Shown: positions 53,059 through 61,814, numbered from the stretch's first letter. The stretch is DNA of 64,000 bases from Ensifer sesbaniae (GCF_013283665.1 NZ_JABEKU010000002.1:1176863-1240862); one strand, 5' to 3'. Numbers and translations: made by a program. Notes: a model not told the origin generated them from the sequence alone.

Positions 53059-54735
53059 ATGGACATCCGCAAGATTGATGACACGATCAGCGTGTCACCG
53101 CAGATCGGGCTTGAGAATACGAACGAGCTAGCGGCGCTCGGATTCAAATCCATCATCTGCGACCGACCGGATGCCGAGGAAGCCGACCAATCCACCGGCG
53201 CTGACGTCTGCCAGGCCCCCATGGGCGCGGGCCTCGACTTCCGCCACATTCCGGTCATCGGTTCAAACATCACAGACAACGACATAGCCCTCTTCCGCGA
53301 AGCCTTGGCGGTTCTACCAAAGCCAATTCTTGCCTACTGTCGATCGGGCACGCGCTCGGCGACGCTTTGGGCCCTGTCGACGGCCGAGACGACCAGTGTC
53401 GAGCATGTGATGGCGACCGCAGCGGAAGCCGGCTACGACCTTAACGCGCTTCGCTCGCGCCTGGAGGGGTCTCAACGGCGAACCACAAAATGTGTCTCAG
53501 CCGCGTGCGACGTACTCGTGGTCGGTGGAGGCGCCGCCGGCATTGCAGCGGCTACGAGCCTGCTGAAGCGGCGTCCCTTTCGCAACATAACCATCGTCGA
53601 CCCCTTGGATCGACATGCCTATCAACCAGGCTGGACCATGGTCGGCGGCGGCATCTTCAAGCCGGCCGATACCGTTCGCCCAATGCGATCGGTCATACCG
53701 TCCGGCATCCGCTGGGAACAGGCGGCCGTCACCGAGTTCGATCCGCAACATGACCAGGTTGTCCTGAGCGATGGCCGCCGGTTGGGCTACCGCATGCTGG
53801 TGGCCGCCCCCGGCCTCAAACTCAACTGGTCCGGAATCGAAGGCCTTGAGGAATCGCTCGGCCGCAATGGCGTGACGTCGAACTATCGCTACGACGCGGC
53901 GCCCTACACCTGGCAACTCGTGCAGAACCTGAAAGGAGGGCGTGCGCTCTTCACGCAGCCGCCCATGCCGATCAAGTGCGCCGGCGCGCCGCAAAAGGCG
54001 ATGTATCTCTCGGGAGGCCATTGGTACCGGCAGGGTCGCATCAACGACATCGCCACAGAGTTCCACACAGCAGCTCCGGTGCTGTTCGGCGTCAAGGACT
54101 ATGTGCCGGCGCTGATGAAATATGTGAAGCGCTACAGGGCGAACCTCAATTTTGGATCGCACCTGACAGCCGTCGACGCTGATGCCAAGGTGGCCACGTT
54201 CTCCGTAACCGGCGCCGACGGGCAGGCAACGACAGTCACACGCGAGTTCGACATGATTCACGTCTGTCCGCCGCAGGTTGCCCCGGATTTTGTCCGCGAG
54301 AGCCCGATTGCTGCCGGAGGCGGCTGGATTGATGTCGACGAAACGAGTCTGCAGCACAAGCGTTTCTCCAACATCTTCGCGCTCGGCGATGGCGCCGCCA
54401 CCTCGAATGCCAAGACCGCGGCCGCGGCCCGCAAGCAGGCACCGATCGTGGCCGAGAACCTTCTCGCGGTCATGGACGGGCGAACGATGCCGGCCGCCTA
54501 TGATGGTTATGGGTCCTGCCCGCTTACGGTCGAGCGCGGCAAGATCGTGCTCGCGGAGTTCGGCTACGGCGGCAAACTCCTGCCGACATTTCCGACGTGG
54601 CTCATCGACGGCACCAAACCATCGACGCTGGCTTGCTATCTGAAGGCCGAAGCCATGCCGCCGATCTATTGGCACGCGATGCTTAAGGGCCGCGAATGGC
54701 TTGCATCGCCGGAACTCAAGGCCGAGGCCGCATAG
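53059..54735 (+). CDS. Fusion of DUF442 phosphatase-like domain and sulfide:quinone reductase-like FAD enzyme
   Basis: The 558-residue fusion starts with a DUF442/TIGR01244 domain of about 140 residues with a phosphatase-like P-loop AYCRSGTRSATLW (C-x5-R). It continues with an SQR-type disulfide oxidoreductase: FAD motif DVLVVGGGAAGIAAATSLLK, catalytic Cys in MPIKCAGAPQKAMYLSG, ALGDGAATSNAKTAAAARKQ, and GYGSCPLTVERGKIVLAEF. In type II SQR the GD-x segment usually carries the second catalytic Cys (GDC). Here it is GDG. The enzyme would oxidise H2S to persulfide and pass electrons to quinone. Strong AGGAGG precedes the ATG at 53059. Confidence 0.88.
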   Translation: MDIRKIDDTISVSPQIGLENTNELAALGFKSIICDRPDAEEADQSTGADVCQAPMGAGLDFRHIPVIGSNITDNDIALFREALAVLPKPILAYCRSGTRSATLWALSTAETTSVEHVMATAAEAGYDLNALRSRLEGSQRRTTKCVSAACDVLVVGGGAAGIAAATSLLKRRPFRNITIVDPLDRHAYQPGWTMVGGGIFKPADTVRPMRSVIPSGIRWEQAAVTEFDPQHDQVVLSDGRRLGYRMLVAAPGLKLNWSGIEGLEESLGRNGVTSNYRYDAAPYTWQLVQNLKGGRALFTQPPMPIKCAGAPQKAMYLSGGHWYRQGRINDIATEFHTAAPVLFGVKDYVPALMKYVKRYRANLNFGSHLTAVDADAKVATFSVTGADGQATTVTREFDMIHVCPPQVAPDFVRESPIAAGGGWIDVDETSLQHKRFSNIFALGDGAATSNAKTAAAARKQAPIVAENLLAVMDGRTMPAAYDGYGSCPLTVERGKIVLAEFGYGGKLLPTFPTWLIDGTKPSTLACYLKAEAMPPIYWHAMLKGREWLASPELKAEAA

Positions 54736-54751
54736 CACCCCAAGGACATTC

Positions 54752-55543
54752 ATGTATCTCGATGCTCTACAATATCTGCTCGGAGGGCTGTCCGGCGTCC
54801 TGGTTGGCTTCACTCTCGGGCTCTTCGGTGGCGGTGGTTCGATCCTTGCCGTCCCGCTGATGGTCTATCTCGTCGGCGTGCCGAGCGCGCATCTGGCGAT
54901 CGGCACCAGTGCGCTCGCCGTCGCCGCCAACGCTTTTACGAACCTTGTCGGCCATGCTCGCCTCGGCAACGTCAAATGGCGATGTGCCGCCGTCTACAGT
55001 GCCGCCGGCGTCGTGGGCGCGTTCCTCGGCTCCACGCTCGGCAAAATGGTCAACGGTCAGCACCTGCTAATACTGTTCGCCCTCCTGATGCTGGTCATCG
55101 GCGCACTGATGTTCAAGCGGCGAGATGCCGAAGGCAATCCGGGCGCCCAATGCAGTCCCGAGAACGCCTCGAAAGTCCTGGGTTTCGGCGGCATGACCGG
55201 TATCCTGTCGGGGTTCTTCGGCATTGGCGGCGGGTTCCTCATCGTCCCCGGACTGATTGCCGCGACAGGAATGCCAATCATCAACGCCATCGGCTCCTCG
55301 CTCGTCGCCGTCACCGCGCTCGGGCTGACGACAGCCATCAACTACGCTCTTTCCGGCTATGTCGATTGGGCACTGGCTGCCGTCTTCATCCTCGGCGGTG
55401 TCGCAGGCGGAGCGTTCGGCGCGTTTGTCGCGGCCCATCTTTCAGCCAGGAAAGGCGTGCTCAATAGCCTGTTCGCCTCACTGATCTTCGTGGTTGCCGG
55501 CTACATGATCTACAGGGCCGTGGGCCAAATTGCTGCGGCTTGA
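54752..55543 (+). CDS. TauE/SafE-family sulfite/anion exporter
   Basis: The 263-residue membrane protein has seven or eight hydrophobic segments and the family glycine motifs GFTLGLFGGGGSILAVPLMV (first repeat) and MTGILSGFFGIGGGFLIVPG (second repeat). TauE/SafE proteins export sulfite or sulfoacetate. In this operon the sulfite from persulfide dioxygenase is the obvious cargo. The ATG at 54752 starts 16 bases after the SQR gene. A longer upstream frame overlaps SQR and is rejected. Confidence 0.88.
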   Translation: MYLDALQYLLGGLSGVLVGFTLGLFGGGGSILAVPLMVYLVGVPSAHLAIGTSALAVAANAFTNLVGHARLGNVKWRCAAVYSAAGVVGAFLGSTLGKMVNGQHLLILFALLMLVIGALMFKRRDAEGNPGAQCSPENASKVLGFGGMTGILSGFFGIGGGFLIVPGLIAATGMPIINAIGSSLVAVTALGLTTAINYALSGYVDWALAAVFILGGVAGGAFGAFVAAHLSARKGVLNSLFASLIFVVAGYMIYRAVGQIAAA

Positions 55544-55616
55544 TCTCACGCGCACCGAGGAGATCATTTCGAAGCAGGCTGAAATGCGTCGATGAAAACC
55601 GACGAAGGGAAGTCCA

Positions 55617-56003
55617 ATGAGCTACTACTTCGCAAAAACATTGTCATGCGGCTTTGACGAGGCGGTACAGCGAACGACGGGCGCGTTGAAGGCCGCCGGC
55701 TTTAGCGTCATCACCGACATCGACGTCAAAGAGACCCTTAAGAAGAAGATCGACGTGGACTTCCGTCCTTATCGAATCCTCGGTGCCTGCAACCCGCGCA
55801 TGGCGTATGAGGCGCTCAACATCGAGGATAAGGTCGGGACGATGCTGCCGTGCAACGTCATCATACAGGATGCCGGTGGTGGCAAGATCGAGGTCGCCGC
55901 CATCGATCCTGTTGCCTCCATGCAGGCGATCGGCAATCCAACGCTTTTGGAGGCGGCCAAGCAGGTGCGGTCGATGCTGGAGCGCGTAATCGAGGGCCTC
56001 TGA
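55617..56003 (+). CDS. DUF302-domain protein
   Basis: The 128-residue protein is a DUF302 domain: MSYYFAKTLSCGFDEAVQRT, KIDVDFRPYRILGACNPRMA and VGTMLPCNVIIQDAGGGKIE. The conserved Cys pair in GACNP and LPCN is typical. DUF302 proteins often sit next to sulfur and heavy-metal detoxification genes. A role in binding a thiol or metal is plausible. It is 74 bases after the TauE gene with a clear GAAGGGAAG ribosome site and is the probable last gene of the BigR operon. Confidence 0.85.
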   Translation: MSYYFAKTLSCGFDEAVQRTTGALKAAGFSVITDIDVKETLKKKIDVDFRPYRILGACNPRMAYEALNIEDKVGTMLPCNVIIQDAGGGKIEVAAIDPVASMQAIGNPTLLEAAKQVRSMLERVIEGL

Positions 56004-56156
56004 ACGGTCACAGCGCTCATCGCGCGGTAAGAAGGTCCGGAAGGCGGCCCAGATAGAGCCGCTCGTTGTCGGCCAGTCGGTCCGTCGTTGATGTCGATCA
56101 ATGCCCAATGCCGGTCAGCGACATAACGTTGATTTTCACCGAGCAGGAGCAGAGCG

Positions 56157-56620
56157 ATGTACAAGCCTTCCATGATTGTAGTGCTGACCCTTGGGATGTT
56201 GTCAGGGCAGACGCTCGCCGACGACGACTTCGGACCGCGATGAGGTTGGCGACAGGGTCCTGGCCCTGGAATGATGCAGCGTCTCGGCGCCATCGACACC
56301 AATGATGACGGCATGATCAGCGATGACGGGAATCGGTGTTTGCCGCGATGGATGGTGATGACGACGGTGATTTGACCGAGGACGAATATATGAGTTTGCG
56401 CATGGGGCCTGGACGAGGCTTCAATGAGGCACGGCAAAAGGCGATGCAGGAGCGCAAGAAGATCCGGTTCGCTGAAATGGACCACGACAAGAGCGGCAAG
56501 GTCAGCAAGGCGGAGTTCATGGCGGCCGGCAAGGCTCGCTTCGAAGCGGCCGATACCGACAAGGATGGACGGGTCCTGTGCAGTCAGCTCATGGTAAAAC
56601 CAGACGGGCGGATTGCGTGA
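56157..56620 (+). pseudogene. EF-hand secreted protein gene with frameshifts
   Basis: The start MYKPSMIVVLTLGMLSGQTL is a good signal peptide, but the frame ends at FGPR. Two further frames continue it: RLGAIDTNDDGMISDD with an EF-hand loop, then FAAMDGDDDGDLTEDEYMSL and KIRFAEMDHDKSGKVSKAEF plus DTDKDGRV, giving four calcium-loop motifs. At least two single-base changes split it. The end (RVLCSQLMVKPDG) diverges from the family, suggesting fusion to foreign DNA. It is probably non-functional. Confidence 0.7.
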
Positions 56621-57179
56621 CCGATGCCCTTCCTGCGCCAATCGCATCGCGGCCTTCGACCAGGGCGAGCTCGTCCCGCAACATTTCTGCGATAACTGTG
56701 GCTTCTACTTGCGGCGTGCGTCGAATGTCGCTGTCCGTGCTGCGACAAGGCGGCTCGACCGTTGCATCAATGATATCTGCCGCTTGGAAGCGATCACCGG
56801 ATCTCTGGCCAGAGGCAACCTCGTTCAGCGCTTGCAGGACCTGCGAGCCTCAGCCGGCATCTATGCCACATCGAACCTGACCGGCCTGTCCACAGCGGCG
56901 CGTATTCGGTGCATGGAACGCCTGGCCGAGCAGCCGGTCGATTGGCTGACGACAGAAGACGACGTTGTTGTCGCCATCGGGCGGCGGTTGATTCTGGCGC
57001 CAGGTGGGCATGCCCCCTTGATCGCCCATATCGCAACAACGCTGGAGCGGCGAGGGCAACGCCTCCCGACGAGCCGGACCGCCGGCTGCCGAACTCCCAG
57101 TCGTCCTGGGCGCCTACTTACGCATCAGAGAGGCTCCTCATCGGCCGCCCCGTCGAAACCGCGGTCCGGTCGGCGATAG
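56613..57179 (+). CDS. Hypothetical zinc-ribbon protein, possibly TniQ/TnsD-like fragment
   Basis: The frame starts with TTG and encodes 188 residues with two CxxC pairs: DRCPSCANRIAAFDQGELVP, then FCDNCGFYLRRA. CP-x-C followed 20 residues later by C-x-x-CGF-x-L-R-R-A resembles the zinc part of TniQ/TnsD transposition proteins, but the match is partial. After about residue 150 the sequence becomes Arg/Pro/Ser-rich and looks non-coding. It may be a transposon remnant between the sulfide and arsenic genes. I am not sure it is expressed. Confidence 0.4.
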   Translation: MRDRCPSCANRIAAFDQGELVPQHFCDNCGFYLRRASNVAVRAATRRLDRCINDICRLEAITGSLARGNLVQRLQDLRASAGIYATSNLTGLSTAARIRCMERLAEQPVDWLTTEDDVVVAIGRRLILAPGGHAPLIAHIATTLERRGQRLPTSRTAGCRTPSRPGRLLTHQRGSSSAAPSKPRSGRR

Positions 57180-57276
57180 AGAAAGTGCTGATCCCGATGC
57201 CCGCGGCGACGAGAGCCACGGGTGACGCCGTCCCAAGGGAACGGTTCAAAATACTGTCATGTCATTGAACTGTCAT

Positions 57277-57300
57277 ATACATCCATTATTCTGGATATAT
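57277..57300. promoter_or_regulatory. Putative ArsR operator at arsR start
   Basis: ATACATCCA and TGGATATAT form an imperfect dyad (one mismatch, 6-base spacer) that ends on the first two bases of the arsR ATG. Similar dyads (TCATATACATCCA) extend upstream. The location predicts autorepression by the ArsR encoded here. Confidence 0.6.
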
Positions 57301-57658
57301 GGATGATAATCAGACAATTGCAGCGCTTGCTGCCCTTGCCCAGCCAACGCGCCTACGCACGTTCCGCCTGCTGGTCGAACGCGAACCCGAAGGGGTGCCG
57401 GCGGGCGAACTGGCTAAGCTCGTCGACGTGCCGCAGAACACCATGTCGGCGCATCTTGCGACACTGTCGCAGGCCGGACTGGTGCGGGGCGAGCGGCACA
57501 GCCGCTCGATCGTCTACCACGTCGACCTCAATCGGTTCCGCGCCGTCATGGTCTACCTCCTGCAGGACTGCTGCGGCGGCAACGCCAGTCTCTGCGCGCC
57601 ATTGATTTCCGACCTGACCCCCTGCTGCGCTCCTGGGGAGGAGACGCAGGCCTGTTGA
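57299..57658 (+). CDS. arsR: ArsR-family arsenite-responsive repressor 1
   Basis: The 119-residue winged-helix protein has the HTH VPQNTMSAHLATLSQAGLVR and the wing GERHSRSIVYHVDLNRFRAV. The C-terminal cysteine cluster QDCCGGNASLC and PCCAPGE matches the C-terminal As(III) sites of the AfArsR-like group, not the N-terminal helix site of E. coli ArsR. It leads the ars operon and should come off the operator when arsenite binds. It overlaps its own operator at the start codon. Confidence 0.9.
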   Translation: MDDNQTIAALAALAQPTRLRTFRLLVEREPEGVPAGELAKLVDVPQNTMSAHLATLSQAGLVRGERHSRSIVYHVDLNRFRAVMVYLLQDCCGGNASLCAPLISDLTPCCAPGEETQAC

Positions 57659-57677
57659 GCCAAACTGGAGAGCGCCC

Positions 57678-58187
57678 ATGAGCGACAAAGTCTACAACGC
57701 CCTTTTTCTATGCACGGGCAACTCCGTCCGCTCGATCATCGCCGAAGCCATCCTCAACAGGCTTGGCATGGGCAAGTTCAACGCCTATTCGGCAGGCTCG
57801 CAACCGAAGGGGGAAGTGCATCCGTTTGCCCTGCAACTCCTCAAGAGGCTGAACTACGACACGTCCTTCGCCCGTTCGAAGGCTTGGGACGAATTCGCTG
57901 CACCCGGCGCACCGCAAATGGATTTCGTCTTCACCGTCTGCGATAACGCCGCCGCCGAGGCCTGTCCCGTGTGGCCGGGGCAGCCGATGACGGCGCATTG
58001 GGGCGTGCCTGATCCCGCCGCGGCCGAAGGCAGCGAGGCCGAGCGGCACTTCGCCTTCGCCGAGACCTACCGCATGCTCAACAATCGCATCTCGATCTTC
58101 GTGAGCCTGCCGATGCCGAGCCTCGACAAGCTCGCGCTGCAGAAAAGGCTCGATGAGATCGGCCGCAACATTCAGAAGGCCGGCTGA
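57678..58187 (+). CDS. arsC: Arsenate reductase, thioredoxin-coupled (LMW-PTP fold)
   Basis: The 169-residue enzyme has the phosphatase loop FLCTGNSVRS (C-x5-R), YSAGSQPKGEVHPFALQL and the redox pair in FTVCDNAAAEACPVWPG. These cysteines relay electrons to thioredoxin. This is the Gram-positive/rhizobial type that reduces arsenate to arsenite. It follows arsR by 19 bases and precedes aqpS by 3. The operon has a second, unrelated arsenate reductase. Confidence 0.92.
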   Translation: MSDKVYNALFLCTGNSVRSIIAEAILNRLGMGKFNAYSAGSQPKGEVHPFALQLLKRLNYDTSFARSKAWDEFAAPGAPQMDFVFTVCDNAAAEACPVWPGQPMTAHWGVPDPAAAEGSEAERHFAFAETYRMLNNRISIFVSLPMPSLDKLALQKRLDEIGRNIQKAG

Positions 58188-58190
58188 AAC

Positions 58191-58889
58191 ATGGCATTCG
58201 ATCTCAAGCGCCGCCTAGCCGCGGAAGTCCTCGGCACGGCCATCCTGGTCGCCACCGTCGTCGGCTCCGGAATCATGGCCGACCGTCTTTCTGACGACGT
58301 CGCGGTGTCGCTGCTCGGCAACACCATACCGACGGGTGCTATCCTCGTCGTGCTGATTAGCATTCTCGGCCCGATCTCCGGCGCCCACTTCAATCCTGCT
58401 GTCACCATGGTGTTTGCGGCACGGCGAGAGATCGAGGTACCTGCCGCGGCGCTCTACGTCCTTGCGCAGATCACCGGCGGCATCGTCGGGACGGTGATCG
58501 CTCACGCGATGTTCGACCTGCCGCTGCTACAACTGTCGGAAGCCGTCCGCACCGGCTCAGGCCAATGGATTGCTGAAGTGGTCGCCACGTTCGGGCTTGT
58601 GCTCACGATCCTGACGGGACTTCGCTTCCGTGGTGACGCGATCCCATGGCTCGTCGGCCTCTACATCACAGCGGCCTACTGGTTCACGGCCTCGACGTCG
58701 TTCGCGAACCCTGCGGTGGCTGTGGCCCGCGCTTTCTCCAACACGTTTGCGGGCATCCGTCCGACGGATGTCCCAGCTTTCGTCGGCGCCGAGGTCCTCG
58801 GTGCGCTGGTCGCCACGGTCATCGTAGGCTGGATGCTCACCGAGCGAAACACCTCAACAGCGGCAATCATGGCCAAGGGAACCGAATAA
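58191..58889 (+). CDS. aqpS: Aquaglyceroporin AqpS, arsenite exit channel
   Basis: The 232-residue MIP-family channel has six transmembrane helices and two half-helices with NPA-type motifs: ISGAHFNPAVTMVFAA and TSFANPAVAVARAF. In Sinorhizobium meliloti AqpS replaces the pump ArsB/Acr3 in the ars operon and lets arsenite flow out down its gradient. No Acr3 or ArsB gene is in the window. It is placed between the two reductases, so arsenite made inside can leave through it. Confidence 0.93.
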   Translation: MAFDLKRRLAAEVLGTAILVATVVGSGIMADRLSDDVAVSLLGNTIPTGAILVVLISILGPISGAHFNPAVTMVFAARREIEVPAAALYVLAQITGGIVGTVIAHAMFDLPLLQLSEAVRTGSGQWIAEVVATFGLVLTILTGLRFRGDAIPWLVGLYITAAYWFTASTSFANPAVAVARAFSNTFAGIRPTDVPAFVGAEVLGALVATVIVGWMLTERNTSTAAIMAKGTE

Positions 58890-58891
58890 CC

Positions 58892-59317
58892 ATGGACGTC
58901 ACCATCTACCACAACCCCGCCTGCGGGACCTCGCGCAACACGCTGGCGCTGATCCGCCACGCCGGCATCGAGCCGACTGTCGTCGAGTATCTGAAGACGC
59001 CACCAAGCCGGGATGAGCTTGCCCGGATGATCCGCGACGCCGGGCTCTCTGTTCGCGAGGCGATCCGCGAAAAAGGAACGCCCTATCTGGACCTCGGCCT
59101 TGATGACGCAACTCTCTCGGACGACCAGCTCCTGACAGCGATGCTCGAGCATCCTATCCTCATCAATCGCCCATTCGTCGTCACCCCGATGGGCACGCGG
59201 CTGGCTCGGCCATCGGAGGCGGTTCTCGACATCCTGTCTGCCGACGCCTTCAAGGCCGCGTTCGTCAAGGAGGACGGCGAGAAGATTCTCGATGACGAGG
59301 GCCGACGTATTGTCTGA
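58892..59317 (+). CDS. arsC: Arsenate reductase, glutaredoxin-coupled (ArsC/Spx fold)
   Basis: The 141-residue enzyme starts [20 protein letters not shown] with the catalytic Cys-x-x-Ser-Arg (CGTSR). It contains the Arg motifs of the ArsC family in [20 protein letters not shown]. It reduces arsenate using glutathione and glutaredoxin. It starts 2 bases after aqpS. The presence of two mechanistically different arsenate reductases in the same operon is notable. Confidence 0.92.
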   Translation: MDVTIYHNPACGTSRNTLALIRHAGIEPTVVEYLKTPPSRDELARMIRDAGLSVREAIREKGTPYLDLGLDDATLSDDQLLTAMLEHPILINRPFVVTPMGTRLARPSEAVLDILSADAFKAAFVKEDGEKILDDEGRRIV

Positions 59318-60017
59318 TCTTCCTGCCGCCGATCTGCGCCATCTTCAGAAGCCCGATCTCGACGCGCTTCGGCCGCCGTTCTCGAGCCACCCGCCGCGCA
59401 TCCTGATCCTCTACGGCTCGGTCCGCCAGGTGTCCTATTCCCGATTGCTGGCCGTGGAGGCCGGACGCCTGCTCGAACACTTTGGGGCCGAGGTGCGCTT
59501 CTTCGATCCCTCAGGGCTGCCGCTTCCGGACGACGCGCCGGTCAGCCATCCGAAGGTCCAGGAACTGCGCGCACTTTCGGCGTGGTCGGAGGGCCAGGTA
59601 TGGGTGAGTCCGGAACGGCACGGGGCGATTACCGGGATCATGAAGGCGCAGATCGACTGGATTCCGCTGTCGATCGGCTCTATCCGGCCGACGCAGGGAA
59701 AGACGCTTGCTGTCATGCAGGTGTCGGGCGGTTCACAGTCCTTCAATGCCGTCAACACGCTTCGCCTGCTCGGGCGCTGGATGCGCATGATCACCATCCC
59801 GAACCAGTCGTCGGTCGCCAAAGCCTACCAGGAGTTCGATGGAAACGGTCGCATGAAGCCGTCCTCCTACTACGACCGGGTCGTCGATGTCTGCGAGGAA
59901 CTGGTGAAGTTCACGCTGCTGACCCGCGATGCATCGGCCTATCTCGTCGAGCGCTACAGCGAACGCAAGGAGACCTCGGAGAAGCTGGAACAGCGCGTCA
60001 AGCTCAAATCAATCTGA
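59292..60017 (+). CDS. arsH: ArsH, NADPH-dependent FMN organoarsenical oxidase
   Basis: The 241-residue flavoprotein has the FMN phosphate loop [20 protein letters not shown] and the ArsH signature [20 protein letters not shown] with [19 protein letters not shown]. ArsH oxidises trivalent organoarsenicals to the less toxic pentavalent forms and can reduce ferric ions and quinones. The ATG overlaps the end of arsC by 26 bases, so its translation is coupled. It completes the arsR-arsC-aqpS-arsC-arsH operon. Confidence 0.93.
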   Translation: MTRADVLSDLPAADLRHLQKPDLDALRPPFSSHPPRILILYGSVRQVSYSRLLAVEAGRLLEHFGAEVRFFDPSGLPLPDDAPVSHPKVQELRALSAWSEGQVWVSPERHGAITGIMKAQIDWIPLSIGSIRPTQGKTLAVMQVSGGSQSFNAVNTLRLLGRWMRMITIPNQSSVAKAYQEFDGNGRMKPSSYYDRVVDVCEELVKFTLLTRDASAYLVERYSERKETSEKLEQRVKLKSI

Positions 60018-60055
60018 CCACGCTTTTGCCCGCAAGCAGCGACAATGGCCGATGA

Positions 60056-60190
60056 GTGAGTGAGGGAATACAAAAGCAAAAGATCGATTGGACCAAACCC
60101 TGGTGGAAGCCCGTCCTGATCGGCACCTGCATCGTGGTCGGGCTCGCACAGCTGATCGGCGGTATTGTTATGTATTTCGCTTATCGATAA
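60056..60190 (+). CDS. Small membrane protein, unknown
   Basis: A GTG-started frame encodes 44 residues: a polar N-terminus, then KIDWTKPWWKPVLIGTCIVV and a single hydrophobic helix ending MYFAYR. It starts 38 bases after arsH in the same direction, with no strong ribosome site, and ends just before the convergent MFS gene. The pattern (a Trp-rich membrane edge and one helix) looks like a real small membrane protein, but I do not recognise it. Confidence 0.45.
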   Translation: MSEGIQKQKIDWTKPWWKPVLIGTCIVVGLAQLIGGIVMYFAYR

Positions 60191-60208
60191 CACGGGCGGC
60201 GCCGGTCC

Positions 60209-61456
60209 TCATGGCGTCACAGCGGCCGCGCGCTTCGCGGCCGCCGTCACCGCGACGAATGCTGCGACGCCGACCGCACCGAGCAAGGCACTGACGGTCA
60301 AGGCAACATCGATCCCGAAACGCTCCATGAGGACGGAGAGGACGAAGGGGGCCACGGCGCCTGACGCCAACCGGGTGGCGGCCATGCGGCCTGTGATCGC
60401 GCCGTAGCCCAACGACCCGAACAGCCACAGAGGCAGCGAGCCCTGGGCAATGCTGTTGATGCCGGACCCTAGGCCAAGGCAGATCGCGAAGGCTGCAGCC
60501 CCGGGCAGCCAGGTTCCCGACAGGCTGAGGATGACAACCGCCGTGACGATCAATGCGGCGGAGAGGGTCGCGAGTGCGGGCGGCGACACATTTTTGCCGA
60601 ACGCCATGTTGATCAGCCGGCTTAGAACCTGCGCAGGCCCGAACAACGAGCCGATCACCACGGCCGCCGTTCCGAAGCCGATGGCTCCGAGCATCGGAAC
60701 CATATGCGTCAGCATCGCGGAAAGCGCGAATCCCTGCAGCGCAAACGCCAGGGAAACAAGACGCAGTCCACGCCGCCTGACCTCGGCCGGCAACGCGCCG
60801 ACGACCACCTCCCGATCCTCGCGTGCAAGTGCGCTCGCTTCGGACCCTCTGCCGCACATGATCCGATAATGGAGCGGGAAACAGACGAGCAAATTGAGAA
60901 CAGCGTAGGCGACGTAGATTTCGCGCCAGGTGAAGTGTTCGCGCAGGTTTGCGGCGATCGGCCAGAAGAGTGTCGAGGCAAAGCCGGCGATCAAGGTGAG
61001 ATAGGTGATGCTGCGCGCGGCGGCCCGCGGACGGCTTTCGACGAGGGTCGCAAAGGCCGCCTGGTATTGCACCATGCCGGAGGCCACCTCCAGGAGGACG
61101 ACCGAAGCGGCAAACACCGCGATCGATGGAGACCAGGCGCACAGGAGCAAGGCCACCGCGGAAAGGACCGAGCCGACGGTCATAATCATCGCTGCGCCGA
61201 AGCGATCCATCCAGCGGCCGATGAAAGTCGCCGAAAGCCCGCCCACGAAAAGTGACGCGGAGAAGACGCCGAACACCTGCTCGACACTGAGCCCGAGGTC
61301 GCTTGCCATGCCCGGCGCGAGGATGCTGAAGCTGTAGTAGAGCGTGCCGTAACCGATGATCTGGGTGAGGCCAAGCGCGGCGACGATGCGCGCCGGGATG
61401 GCGGGAGTGAGCGGAACGGTTGTTGCCGCGGGAGCGTCGGGCTTCATCTTAGACAT
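60209..61456 (-). CDS. MFS transporter, possibly arsenical efflux (ArsK-like)
   Basis: The 415-residue protein has twelve hydrophobic helices and the MFS loop motifs GRWMDRFGAAMI (loop 2-3) and TGRMAATRLASG. IIGYGTLYYSFSILAPGMAS is typical of the monocarboxylate-like MFS branch. It is co-transcribed with an arsR gene (8-base overlap), so arsenic or antimony species are likely inducers. It may be an efflux protein like ArsK of Agrobacterium. No GAPDH partner (ArsJ type) is present. The exact cargo is unproven. Confidence 0.85.
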   Translation of the reverse strand: MSKMKPDAPAATTVPLTPAIPARIVAALGLTQIIGYGTLYYSFSILAPGMASDLGLSVEQVFGVFSASLFVGGLSATFIGRWMDRFGAAMIMTVGSVLSAVALLLCAWSPSIAVFAASVVLLEVASGMVQYQAAFATLVESRPRAAARSITYLTLIAGFASTLFWPIAANLREHFTWREIYVAYAVLNLLVCFPLHYRIMCGRGSEASALAREDREVVVGALPAEVRRRGLRLVSLAFALQGFALSAMLTHMVPMLGAIGFGTAAVVIGSLFGPAQVLSRLINMAFGKNVSPPALATLSAALIVTAVVILSLSGTWLPGAAAFAICLGLGSGINSIAQGSLPLWLFGSLGYGAITGRMAATRLASGAVAPFVLSVLMERFGIDVALTVSALLGAVGVAAFVAVTAAAKRAAAVTP

Positions 61457-61814
61457 TCCCGCCTTCAGCGGTCGCGGACGAGGGCGAGCAGCAATTGTCG
61501 TCCTGCTCGAGGAGGGCGCGCACGCGGGCGTGCCCGGCGCAGCAATCCTCCATCAGGAACTTCACGAGACCGGACAGTGCATCGTAGTTCGCGCTGTAGA
61601 CGATCGAGCGCGATTCACGCCTTTGCGCGATCAATCCGGCTCGCTCCAGCTCCTTCAGGTGGAAGGAGACATTTGATGGTGAAACGGCCATCGCCTCCGC
61701 GATCGCACCAGCCGCCATGCCGTCGGGGCCGGCCACGACGAGCGTTCTGACAATGCCGAGGCGGGTCTCTTGCGACAGGGCCGCAAAGGATAGGAGGGCT
61801 TGACGCTCTTCCAT
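61449..61814 (-). CDS. arsR: ArsR-family repressor 2, C-terminal cysteine type
   Basis: The 121-residue repressor has the HTH MAVSPSNVSFHLKELERAGL and the wing QRRESRSIVYSANYDALSGL, with cysteines EDCCAGHARVR and NCCSPS near the C-terminus, an As(III)/Sb(III) binding pattern. It leads a two-gene operon with the MFS gene. Its start codon lies inside a perfect inverted repeat (61811-61846), so autoregulation is clear from position. It is distinct from arsR 1 (different HTH and spacing). Confidence 0.9.
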   Translation of the reverse strand: MEERQALLSFAALSQETRLGIVRTLVVAGPDGMAAGAIAEAMAVSPSNVSFHLKELERAGLIAQRRESRSIVYSANYDALSGLVKFLMEDCCAGHARVRALLEQDDNCCSPSSATAEGGNV

